Shown: positions 57,300 to 64,000 of the stretch, piece after piece
How positions within the stretch are numbered: the stretch's first letter is position 1
Layout: each line of letters begins with the position of its first letter
Virus record (IMG/VR): IMGVR_UViG_3300037297_000249
Location: 1-64,000 of that record
Length of the DNA stretch: 64,000 nt
Source of the DNA: a virus
Strand: one strand, 5' to 3'
Translations under genes and position numbers: made by a program
Notes under the pieces: model-generated
Database searches by the model: none
The model's input: only the letters and a program-made list of their open reading frames with translations
What the model was told of the DNA's origin: nothing

Positions 57300-58267
57300 T
57301 GGCTAGAGTGCAAGTTGTTAATTTCGGGAAATATCGGGGGATGAAGATACACGGAAGTACAATTATGAGCCCGCCGATGGCCGAGAATCACCTAGATGAG
57401 GCATCATGGTTGACCGCTATGGTCGAGAGTAATGGTCGTTTCGGGTGTGTGATGAATTATGATGGAACGGGAATGACCGCGGGTATCCATCAGGCAATCG
57501 CAGTCTATCCTTCGGCTCTTGCGGACAATAATCGAGCCAATGACCAGGGGCCATTGTGGAAGTTGCTTGATGAATTTAGAACTCTTGGCTTAACGGCAGC
57601 TATAGATCGGCATCTTAAAGAATATGGTGTGTATCTATCCTTGGATGGCAAGTGTGTATCCGAGGATACAGGTAAGCCGGTTACCGGTCAGTTTATCCGG
57701 AACATGTTTACAGGCGATGCAGAGGGCATTATGCCTCTAGACGGCAAAGGAAGAAGGGAGTGTCGTAGATGGGTTGTTGAGTTTCATGAGGCGTTTTCAG
57801 AGCCCTACGGATTGGATGCCCAGTTGAATTACGGTAAACGTCATTTTGAGACTATGAGCCGGCGTAGGCTCCGTTTCTGTCGTAACGATGCATATGCAAA
57901 AATGACTTTGTCTGAGGTGTTCTACGATGGGGTTTCGTTAACAGCCGTTTGTGGTTTGCCCGACCATTACAGTTTAGCTATGAGCCTGTTTTGGAGCCAT
58001 TCGGTTAATGCTCCAGGATATGCTCTAAAAGTCCTTTGCAGAAAAGTCGTAGATAAGCTTGGAGTTGAAGCAATAAAGGAGCAGAGCCCTATGGTTTCGA
58101 AAGCTATCGTTGCTGCCTTTGGTAATTCTTCGTTTGGTCGTTGGAGTGATGACTTGGAAAACGGTCGGTATCAGAGAACTCGGAACTATGCTAAGAAGTA
58201 TTGGGATGCAGGGTTGTTTGATGTAGAGTGCATTATGCCGTATAAAGTATCTAGGAGGACAGCATGA
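57299..58267 (+). CDS. Possible lysozyme-like muralytic enzyme
   Basis: 322 residues, AAGGAG at 57287-57292 and ATG 57299. ASWLTAMVESNGRFGCVMNYDGTGMTAGIHQAIAVYPSAL shows a Glu-containing ...E-S-N-G-R... helix and a YDGTGMTAGIHQ strand arrangement similar to lysozyme/SLT-fold enzymes (catalytic Glu, then AG..Q). The C-terminal part (YSLAMSLFWSHSVNAPGYALKVLC ... FGRWSDDLENGRYQRTRNYAKKYW) fits a second lobe. No signal peptide. By-eye assignment; could instead be a different enzyme. Confidence 0.45.
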   Translation: MARVQVVNFGKYRGMKIHGSTIMSPPMAENHLDEASWLTAMVESNGRFGCVMNYDGTGMTAGIHQAIAVYPSALADNNRANDQGPLWKLLDEFRTLGLTAAIDRHLKEYGVYLSLDGKCVSEDTGKPVTGQFIRNMFTGDAEGIMPLDGKGRRECRRWVVEFHEAFSEPYGLDAQLNYGKRHFETMSRRRLRFCRNDAYAKMTLSEVFYDGVSLTAVCGLPDHYSLAMSLFWSHSVNAPGYALKVLCRKVVDKLGVEAIKEQSPMVSKAIVAAFGNSSFGRWSDDLENGRYQRTRNYAKKYWDAGLFDVECIMPYKVSRRTA

Positions 58268-58689
58268 GCGATAAAGATTGGGTAGGAGTTGAGTTGGATG
58301 GGACATTAGCCACCGAGGTTTCATATCAGGATGCTTTGGGGATTGGGCAGCCTGTGGCTATGATGATTAAACGGGTGAAGTGGTGGTTGGCAGAAGGGAA
58401 AGATGTCAGAATAGTTACGGCCAGAGTTGAAGGCGTAACCAGTCCGGCGGTAACGGCAGGTATTCGTGATTGGTGTATTAGGAATATTGGGAAAGTCCTT
58501 CCTATCGTGAGTGGGATAGACACGGGTACTACGGAGCTTTGGTCGGCAAGAGCTGTTCAAGTAGTAAAAAATACCGGAAGGATCTCGAGTAGTGAGAATT
58601 TGTGGCGAGACCAACGGATGTTTGATGCTCGAGCACAAGACCGGAAGGACCGGTTGGCGGAGATGGCAGCGAGAAAGGCCAATAAGTGA
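58264..58689 (+). CDS. HAD-like phosphatase fold protein with altered nucleophile
   Basis: 141 residues. VGVELDGTLA (7-16) matches HAD motif I (DxDGT), but the first, nucleophilic Asp is Glu10; D12 is kept. Motif II RIVTARV follows near residue 50, and the IGQPVAMMIKRVKWWLAEGKDVRIVTARVEG pattern is shared with small phage HAD-like proteins that normally read GVDLDGTLA. If not a sequence error, catalysis should be impaired. ATGA overlap with the previous gene. Confidence 0.78.
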   Translation: MSDKDWVGVELDGTLATEVSYQDALGIGQPVAMMIKRVKWWLAEGKDVRIVTARVEGVTSPAVTAGIRDWCIRNIGKVLPIVSGIDTGTTELWSARAVQVVKNTGRISSSENLWRDQRMFDARAQDRKDRLAEMAARKANK

Positions 58690-58690
58690 A

Positions 58691-59209
58691 GTGGAAAAGG
58701 ATGCTACAGTTTTGGGTAGGATTTTACGTTTCACTTGTGTTAGCCCAGATGTGGCTTCATGGATTGTAGTTCTATGCGTTCGTCTTCTTTATGGGGGTCG
58801 ACTGTGGTTCATTGGCGGCCTGTGGTGTGAACTCCCCCGGGGGAAAGCCAAGGGCCGACATGTTCGCCCTCTAGGGCACGGGGGGTGGTATAGGCCGCCT
58901 AAGCATGTAAGTAGAGCAGAAGGGCAACAGTACGCTTTGAGAGAAGCTGTGGATTATGTAGTGGATTATGAAGCGTATAGTGTGTTCAGGTGGATATTTA
59001 GATTGCCTTATGCTGGTTTGTTTTGTTTTTTTGTGGGGTTTAAATATTTTTTATTGGTCTATGTTCTTTCAGGGGTTCAGTTTGGATTATTGGGCTTTGA
59101 GATGAGACAAAAAGTCGTAAGGTTTTTGAGGTCAAGGTACACTGAGGGTACTCCGGGGGTCTATGGGGTTGCAGAAGAGTACATGAAGTATAAAGTCGGT
59201 ATTCGATAG
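58691..59209 (+). CDS. Hypothetical membrane protein
   Basis: About 172 residues from GTG 58691, just after the HAD gene; start uncertain (no clear RBS). Two hydrophobic regions: near residues 18-45 (ASWIVVLCVRLLYGGRLWFIGGLW) and ~105-145 (LPYAGLFCFFVGFKYFLLVYVLSGVQFGLLGF), separated by a basic, Tyr/Pro-rich loop. Probably inserted in the inner membrane; function unknown. Confidence 0.5.
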   Translation: MEKDATVLGRILRFTCVSPDVASWIVVLCVRLLYGGRLWFIGGLWCELPRGKAKGRHVRPLGHGGWYRPPKHVSRAEGQQYALREAVDYVVDYEAYSVFRWIFRLPYAGLFCFFVGFKYFLLVYVLSGVQFGLLGFEMRQKVVRFLRSRYTEGTPGVYGVAEEYMKYKVGIR

Positions 59210-59217
59210 GTTTAGAC

Positions 59218-59649
59218 ATGCTTAGAGGTGAGTTGTCTAACATGTTGTCACCCATGTTTGGGGTGGATTTCCGGATTCTTTTGGAGGAGCCAGAGAGTTC
59301 AAAAGTCGGCAAGATTGTCGATAGGTTTCTTATGGCTTCAGGTATGCCAGGGTTTCTGATGTATCGGTATAAGTGGAGGGATGGGGCGATAGATTGGATT
59401 AGTAGGGAGTTTGAGTACAGAGCAGTAGGGTTTATTGTGGGGAAGGGTGTCTATTCAGAAGTTATAAAAGAAGTTCTTTTACAAGGGTTATCAGATGTGC
59501 TGTTGTTTGATGACCGATATAAGTTCAAGCAGTGGGTTTGTGTAGCGCCAGATTTGGTTAGGGTATTCACAAATGACCCGTATCTTTTGGGGTTAAATAA
59601 AGTCGTAGATAGGCATTCAGGATGGACAGAGAGGGTACATGGATTATGA
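59218..59649 (+). CDS. Hypothetical protein upstream of helicase
   Basis: 143 residues, starting MLRGELSNMLSPMFGVDFRILLEEPESSKVGKIVDRFLMASG, mixed alpha/beta. Its last codons overlap the helicase start by 11 bases, so it is translationally coupled; possibly a replication accessory. No family. Confidence 0.52.
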   Translation: MLRGELSNMLSPMFGVDFRILLEEPESSKVGKIVDRFLMASGMPGFLMYRYKWRDGAIDWISREFEYRAVGFIVGKGVYSEVIKEVLLQGLSDVLLFDDRYKFKQWVCVAPDLVRVFTNDPYLLGLNKVVDRHSGWTERVHGL

Positions 59650-60898
59650 ATCAATAGCAATATCGAAGGCTATTCTAGACAATGCGGTTGGGGAAATTAT
59701 CGACAAGGGTATAAAGGATGATTATTTTGTTACTAATTTGTCGGTATGGCAGTTTGTTCTATGGTCTTATCGTGAGCATGGTGGACCCCCTTCTATAGAG
59801 ATTGTTCAGCAACATTTTCCGAGTTTTGAGGTTAAGAAGTCGGATGCTCCAGTAGGGCTTATAGTAGATGAGCTGAAAAAGCGACATATCCACAATGCGA
59901 TGCGTGAGTCTCTTCGAGGTATGGCTCGATTGATGGAGAAGGCGAAGCCATTAGACGCGTTCGGGTTGATGAAGGAGACGGTATTAAGGATACAGGCTGA
60001 TGAAGATTTTTCTAGGGATGTGAATCTAGTTGAAAACACTGAGGCGCGGTTAAGCGAGTATAATGATATTGCAAAGTGCGATGGGATGATAGGTATACCT
60101 ACGCCTTGGAAGATGTTGAATGAGGCTACATTAGGTTTGCAGTCTGAAGATTTAATAATGCTGGCGGGCAGAAGTGGGGTGGGTAAGACCTGGAGTGAGG
60201 TTGTTTTTGCTTGTACTGAGTGGATGATGGGCTATGTACCGTTAGTTATTTCAAATGAAATGTCAGTGAAGCAAATGGTCAGGCGTATTGATGCTACTTG
60301 TGCTAAATTGCCTTATAAGAGATTTAGGGCAGGTATGCTTAGTGGAGAAGAGTTGGAGAGGTGGGAGCGTTCGTTGCGTGACATGAAAGATGGGTTGCCA
60401 TTCTGGGTTTCAGGGGATAGGAGGCAACTTACTGTCACGGGGATACGTGCCAAGGTTCGAAAGTATAAGCCGAATGTTTTATGGATTGATGGCGGGTATT
60501 TACTTTCGGATGAGTCGCATGGACGGCAGTCTTGGGAGCGATGGTCTAATGTCTGTGGTCAACTTAAGAGGTTGGGACAAGACGAGGGCATACCGGTAGG
60601 CATTTCACATCAGTTTAATTTGGAAGGTAGAGGTTCAGAAGGTTCGGCCGACACACTTAAGTATGGTGATGTGAAAATGTGGTTTGATCTTATTTTGGGT
60701 ATGTACCAGACAGATGAGTTAAGGTTGAATAAAGAGATGTTGTTCAGGGTGTTGAAGATACGGGAGAGTGAAGAGTTCAACGTTGAGTGGGTTAGTGGAT
60801 GGGATTTGGATGCGATGGAGTTCCCGGATAAAGGTCCGGGTACAGAAGAGGTCAAAAGGGCACAGGAAGTTATGGTAACTGAAGAAATAGATTATTGA
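59639..60898 (+). CDS. dnaB: DnaB-like replicative helicase
   Basis: 419 residues. N-terminal helical domain (1-130), linker, then RecA-like motor: Walker A GRSGVGKT (177-184), H1a-like SNEMS, Walker B LWIDGGYL (281-288), and VGISHQFNLEGRGSEG corresponding to the H3/H4 region. Family and order clear; slightly short for DnaB (~470), typical for phage versions. Unwinds ahead of the polymerase. Confidence 0.9.
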   Translation: MDYESIAISKAILDNAVGEIIDKGIKDDYFVTNLSVWQFVLWSYREHGGPPSIEIVQQHFPSFEVKKSDAPVGLIVDELKKRHIHNAMRESLRGMARLMEKAKPLDAFGLMKETVLRIQADEDFSRDVNLVENTEARLSEYNDIAKCDGMIGIPTPWKMLNEATLGLQSEDLIMLAGRSGVGKTWSEVVFACTEWMMGYVPLVISNEMSVKQMVRRIDATCAKLPYKRFRAGMLSGEELERWERSLRDMKDGLPFWVSGDRRQLTVTGIRAKVRKYKPNVLWIDGGYLLSDESHGRQSWERWSNVCGQLKRLGQDEGIPVGISHQFNLEGRGSEGSADTLKYGDVKMWFDLILGMYQTDELRLNKEMLFRVLKIRESEEFNVEWVSGWDLDAMEFPDKGPGTEEVKRAQEVMVTEEIDY

Positions 60899-60906
60899 GG
60901 AGAGTC

Positions 60907-61152
60907 ATGTTTATAGAAGTTGGGGAAAAGGACTTTAAAAAGTTAGTTGAGGTTATCAAGTATGTCATTTCACGTGAGGGCGAAGTGGTTGACACCGTTA
61001 TGGTGGAGCATCTTCATGGCGTGCTATCGGAAGTTGTTGATCATGTAAAGAATGAACGTTTCGGTAGAGTTGGGGGTAGGGCCTCCGGGGTGGCGATGCA
61101 AATAGATGCAGTATTGCCGTTGTTCGGCGGAAATAGGGGCGAGGGCGAATAG
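60907..61152 (+). CDS. Small hypothetical protein between helicase and primase
   Basis: 81 residues from ATG 60907 (GAGGAGAG upstream). N-terminal FIEVGEKDFKKLVEVIKYVISREGEVV and helix ...VEHLHGVLSEVVDHVKNERF; small alpha/beta. Its stop overlaps the GTG of the primase. Unknown. Confidence 0.52.
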   Translation: MFIEVGEKDFKKLVEVIKYVISREGEVVDTVMVEHLHGVLSEVVDHVKNERFGRVGGRASGVAMQIDAVLPLFGGNRGEGE

Positions 61153-62180
61153 TGAACAAGAAGCAATTATGGAAGATGCTTGAGGAGTTAGGAGTCAAAG
61201 AAGTCATAGAGTATGAAAAAAATGTTCAGATTCCCTGTCTGTTAGCTAAGTGGAGGTTTGGCCATACTAAAGGAAGCGACCATGCGGGGTCTATGGGCAT
61301 CTCTTTTAATGATAAGGGAAAGCCATCGTTGGTGAATTGTTTTGCATGCCAGTTTAAAGGTAATTTGTCCTATTTGTTGTTTAAGTATGCTCAATTATCG
61401 GGGAAAAATATACAAAAGATTAGGGATTGGGTTGATGATATTGAGGAAGGTGATCCAATTCAGATGGTTTTGGATATACGCGGGTTTGACGAAAGGGACG
61501 GCGAGGAGAGCCACAGGGTCGATATTTTATGTGAAGGCTTGTTGAATATGCATTTTGAGAGTGGGTACAGACCTGAGGTGTTAGCCAAGAGAGGTCTGGA
61601 AGATGACACTCTAGGTGTATGGGAGTGCATGTATGATCGTAGGTTTAATCGGTTTGTATTTCCAGTAAGAGAGATGCAAAAATCAATTGGGTACAGTTGT
61701 TTTAATTATTTAAATTTAGTTGGGGCAGTAGGGCGCTCAGTTGTGGGGAAAAAGAGGTATCACAATTATTTTAATTTTCCTACGTCGAGGTATTTTCTAG
61801 GTGAGCATTTAGCTAAGAAGGATACTGTTGCTGTAGTTGTTGAGGGAGTGGTGGATACCATTTCTGTTTGGCAGGAGATACACCGAGCCGGGAGGTCTGA
61901 AGAGTATAGTGTATTGGGTCTTTTGGGTACGGAGGTGTCAGGTAAAAGGGAGAAGTTCCTATGCGACAATTTTAAATCTGTAGTTGCATTTTTTGATAAT
62001 GACCCGGCCGGATGGACGGGACAAAGAAAGCTGATTGTAGCTATTCAGGATAGGACTTTGTTGAGGGGAGTGAGGTATCCGAGAGTAGCAGGATATGTCA
62101 AAAGTGACCCGGCCAAGTTGGTAGAGGATGGGGTGGATGTAATATCGCTTATCGATAATGCTGGGTTGATAGCTGTTTAG
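61152..62180 (+). CDS. DNA primase (CHC2 zinc and Toprim domains)
   Basis: 342 residues, GTG start. N-terminal zinc site in PC29LLAKWRFGH38TKGSD..GSMGI...NC63FAC66 matches phage primase CHC2 fingers (IPCLLA.W..GHT.GSD..GSMGI). Toprim: VVVEGVVD (228-235, E231) and AFFDNDPAGW (279-288, D282 and D284). Synthesises primers for the replisome; no helicase domain, consistent with the separate helicase gene. Confidence 0.87.
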   Translation: MNKKQLWKMLEELGVKEVIEYEKNVQIPCLLAKWRFGHTKGSDHAGSMGISFNDKGKPSLVNCFACQFKGNLSYLLFKYAQLSGKNIQKIRDWVDDIEEGDPIQMVLDIRGFDERDGEESHRVDILCEGLLNMHFESGYRPEVLAKRGLEDDTLGVWECMYDRRFNRFVFPVREMQKSIGYSCFNYLNLVGAVGRSVVGKKRYHNYFNFPTSRYFLGEHLAKKDTVAVVVEGVVDTISVWQEIHRAGRSEEYSVLGLLGTEVSGKREKFLCDNFKSVVAFFDNDPAGWTGQRKLIVAIQDRTLLRGVRYPRVAGYVKSDPAKLVEDGVDVISLIDNAGLIAV

Positions 62181-62188
62181 GAGGTACT

Positions 62189-62752
62189 ATGAAAAGTCTG
62201 TTGACGGTCATTTTAATTCTGATGATATCTTTTGCATGTTTTGGGAGTGGAGTATCCAGAGGTGGGAGGCCGATACCCCGCGAGCAATGGACCGATAGCA
62301 CTAAAGTATGGCTTGCCAGATCGTGTGTGGGGGAAGCAGGATTTGACGCATATGAGGAGTGCATTGGAATAGCTTGGGTATATGCTGTGCGATGGAAGTC
62401 TTCTGCTGGGAGGGACACTTTGGAGGGGGTTATTCGAAGTTATTCGGCGGCGGTAAAGAGTAGAAATTCTCATAAGCGTAAGTGGATTTTTGACTTGAGA
62501 TTGGATGGAAAGCGGCCAAAGGGGTGGCCAAAGAGGTTAAGTTGGAAAGGGCATTTGAAGTTTTGGAACAAGATATTGTTTGAGCTTGAGCAGTGGTCTA
62601 AGGGGTTTAGACCGAATCCAGTTAAGGGAGCTATTCATTGGGGAGGTAGCATGGATACCCCGCATGCCAGTTGGGTTAGAGTTTTACCCGAGGCAGGAGT
62701 TAAGTTCAAAAATATCTTTTATAGATCAAAGTATTCGGCAGGAAGAGATTGA
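62189..62752 (+). CDS. Exported cell-wall hydrolase-like protein (SleB/CwlJ-like)
   Basis: 187 residues, RBS TAGGAGG. MKSLLTVILILMISFACFGSG is a signal sequence (or signal-anchor). ARSCVGEAGFDAYEECIGIAWVYAVRWK matches the SleB/CwlJ-type 'LAr.i.gEA.......iA.V..nR' helix with a catalytic-Glu candidate, and AIHWGGSMDTPHASWVRVLPEAGVKFKNIFYR is the second half. Probable endolysin or secreted lytic enzyme located away from the holin/spanin genes. Confidence 0.55.
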   Translation: MKSLLTVILILMISFACFGSGVSRGGRPIPREQWTDSTKVWLARSCVGEAGFDAYEECIGIAWVYAVRWKSSAGRDTLEGVIRSYSAAVKSRNSHKRKWIFDLRLDGKRPKGWPKRLSWKGHLKFWNKILFELEQWSKGFRPNPVKGAIHWGGSMDTPHASWVRVLPEAGVKFKNIFYRSKYSAGRD

Positions 62753-62776
62753 CAAAACTGGTTTTGATGATAAGCT
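62749..62776 (+). promoter_or_regulatory. Candidate promoter before the SSB-like gene
   Basis: TTGACA (62749-62754), 16 bases, TAAGCT (62771-62776). The -35 is perfect and shares TTGACAAAAC and the 16-base spacing with the promoter at 53476; the -10 is weak. It overlaps the stop of the preceding gene. Confidence 0.42.
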
Positions 62777-62824
62777 ACGCCCAGAAGCATAAAACACAAA
62801 AGGCTTTAGAGCCAAGGAGACAGC

Positions 62825-63574
62825 ATGACAGAACGACCAAGGTATTTCAGATCGGGGGATGAAGCTGACACGGAGTTGACGGAGCGAATAAAGACCGCTG
62901 AGCGGGGTTTTATTCCCAGAGTCTATATGCCGGTTACTCCGGAGGACTCTGACGGTATGCCATTTACTTTTTTGGATGGCAACGTCAATCCAGGCGGGTA
63001 CAATACTCCCTATGCATTTGAAGAACACAATTTTGAGATGAGGGGCAATTGGTTTAATCATACTACGTGTATTGAAGGTCTTCCGCATCCCATTACAGGA
63101 AGGCCAATGGCGTGCCCTATTTGTAGAAGTAAGGTTATCCCGGCAAATCAGAAACGGCCGTATACAGCACATGCATATACTGTGATTAATCATACGCCAT
63201 ATATGGTAAAAGAAGAGCTCCGAAATCCTAATGGGGATGAAATCACTTTATTGATTGCGAAGACTAAGTTTGCGGGCAAGTTGAGAAGGAAGCGCCGGCA
63301 GGTATTTCAGGAAGGTGGGCTTAGAGGGTGGAAGGGGCTGTTCATCCGGTCGGAAAAGGGGGAGCCGAGTACTGGGGGTGAAGTTGAATGGGTAGGAAAG
63401 GTTGAGTTGCCCGACAACCTACAGCCGTTTGATTATTCTCAAATTTTGGCCCCAAAGACTCCAGAAGAAATAACTCGATATCTGATTCTTGGCAATATGG
63501 CCGACCCAGTGGATTCTGGGGGTACAAGGGTCAATGCCCGCATCGGTGAGGGAACCGACCAAATACCTTTCTAG
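62825..63574 (+). CDS. Single-stranded DNA-binding protein candidate (gp32-like zinc motif)
   Basis: 249 residues, RBS AAGGAG. NHTTCIEGLPHPITGRPMACPIC gives H79...C82...C97-x2-C100, like the His/Cys3 zinc site in gp32-type SSB cores. An aromatic/basic core (GYNTPYAFEEHNFEMRGNWF; KLRRKRRQVFQEGG) and a Gly/Asp-rich C-terminus ending DQIPF, a typical acidic-hydrophobic tail for partner binding. Between primase and polymerase genes. By-eye assignment. Confidence 0.55.
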   Translation: MTERPRYFRSGDEADTELTERIKTAERGFIPRVYMPVTPEDSDGMPFTFLDGNVNPGGYNTPYAFEEHNFEMRGNWFNHTTCIEGLPHPITGRPMACPICRSKVIPANQKRPYTAHAYTVINHTPYMVKEELRNPNGDEITLLIAKTKFAGKLRRKRRQVFQEGGLRGWKGLFIRSEKGEPSTGGEVEWVGKVELPDNLQPFDYSQILAPKTPEEITRYLILGNMADPVDSGGTRVNARIGEGTDQIPF

Positions 63575-63615
63575 TTAGGGTTTAGAGGTATACCCGAAGT
63601 AGTTGGAGGTTGTTA

Positions 63616-64000
63616 ATGGAGTGGAGTACTATTGTATCCTCTGAGGCTCATGTATCGGCTTTTTTGGAGAAGGTGGAAGCATGTAACTGCACGTTTGGAA
63701 CGGACGTGGAATCGACCGCAGCTGTAGCGTTAGAGGATGCTCCTTTGCGTCATGATTTACTTCAGATCGTTGGCATTGGGTTTGGGTTTCCTGATGGGTC
63801 GAAAACTTATTTTCCTTTTGCACATGCAGAAGGACCAAGGGCGCCTGGTGGAGCCTATGGGGCAGTAAAGAGAGTTCTTGAAGATCCTAAAGCTGTAATT
63901 TGGGCACATAACTCCAAGTACGAGCATATGGCTCTAAGGTCATTTGGTATCGAGATAGTTGGTACACTTCTTTGCAGTCAGATAGCTCAGTATTCTTTAG
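63616..64000 (+). CDS. DNA polymerase I-type polymerase, N-terminal exonuclease part (partial)
   Basis: Open from ATG 63616 (GGAGG 63605-63609) to the window edge, 128 residues. DEDD 3'-5' exonuclease start: FGTDVESTA (ExoI motif, D and E), then VGIGFGFPDGSKTYFPFAH and the ExoII region WAHNSKYEHMALRSFGIEIV...CSQIAQYSL (N-x2-Y/E, then the D-T position as C-S). Gene truncated by the window, so the polymerase domain is not visible. Confidence 0.8.
   Translation, partial: MEWSTIVSSEAHVSAFLEKVEACNCTFGTDVESTAAVALEDAPLRHDLLQIVGIGFGFPDGSKTYFPFAHAEGPRAPGGAYGAVKRVLEDPKAVIWAHNSKYEHMALRSFGIEIVGTLLCSQIAQYSL

Noticed and set aside
1-64000. tRNA genes, rRNA, integrase, IS elements
   Set aside because: Looked for cloverleaf/GGTTCGA-type segments, recombinase motifs and transposase or terminal repeats by eye; found none that could be supported. 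A scan with tRNAscan-SE would be decisive for tRNA.

Overview
The window is a continuous piece of a large tailed bacteriophage (or prophage) genome with a contractile, myovirus-type tail. Apart from one gene (2265-3182) every credible gene is on the + strand, packed with short gaps or stop/start overlaps and preceded by strong GGAGG-type ribosome binding sites. The host is probably Gram-negative: the lysis cassette encodes a protein with both a lipobox and a C-terminal membrane segment (a one-protein spanin layout), and the phage carries a secreted lipoprotein with a long Asp-Thr repeat followed by a Cys-rich module, a style I associate with Myxococcota/Bradymonadota-like (former deltaproteobacterial) genomes. 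The host assignment is inference. No tRNA, rRNA, CRISPR array or IS element was recognised.

Layout. 1-9769: accessory region dominated by an array of small paralogous genes. Fourteen intact copies of a W..(10)..GWxYG...D...K.HP.LVPY..LP...R.RD core, which I recognise as the RyR (ryanodine-receptor repeat, PF02026) domain, occur in thirteen reading frames, with degenerate extra copies in three ~300-residue members. A Cys-rich small protein, one lone minus-strand gene and a 26-bp palindrome interrupt the array. 9770-10199: a non-coding segment rich in dyads and helically phased repeats. 10200-12891: small conserved phage genes, two with paired cysteines, and a histone-H1-like Lys/Ala/Thr-rich protein. 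12950-14107: the lipoprotein, flanked by hairpins as expected of a moron.

14361-24263: packaging and head: large terminase with an intein inside its nuclease active-site motif, portal, Mu-F-like head morphogenesis protein, scaffold-like coiled coil, N4-gp56-like major capsid protein and connector/completion proteins. 24324-38925: tail sheath, tube, chaperone with a canonical -1 slippery site, tape measure, LysM/tube-initiator proteins, gpD-like hub, gp5/gpV-like spike, gp25-like and gpJ-like wedge proteins. 38937-52258: receptor-binding and distal tail proteins, including a glycoside-hydrolase-like barrel, a GT25 glycosyltransferase and a gpI-like protein, ending at a strong intrinsic terminator (52284-52331).

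52355-53469: lysis cassette (holin-like, coiled-coil membrane protein, spanin-like). A near-consensus promoter (53476-53503) then leads into a GHKL-ATPase-like gene and the replication module: winged-helix initiator with lambda-O-like repeats inside its gene (candidate origin), DnaC-like loader, DnaB-like helicase, CHC2/Toprim primase, zinc-type SSB candidate, and the start of a family A DNA polymerase that runs off the right edge. Two possible muralytic enzymes lie within the replication module.

The most unusual feature is the RyR-domain array. Its size, divergence, partial domain decay and recent fusion look like a gene family under diversifying selection; a role in sensing or sequestering a small (perhaps nucleotide) signal of host defence is a testable hypothesis, not something the sequence proves.
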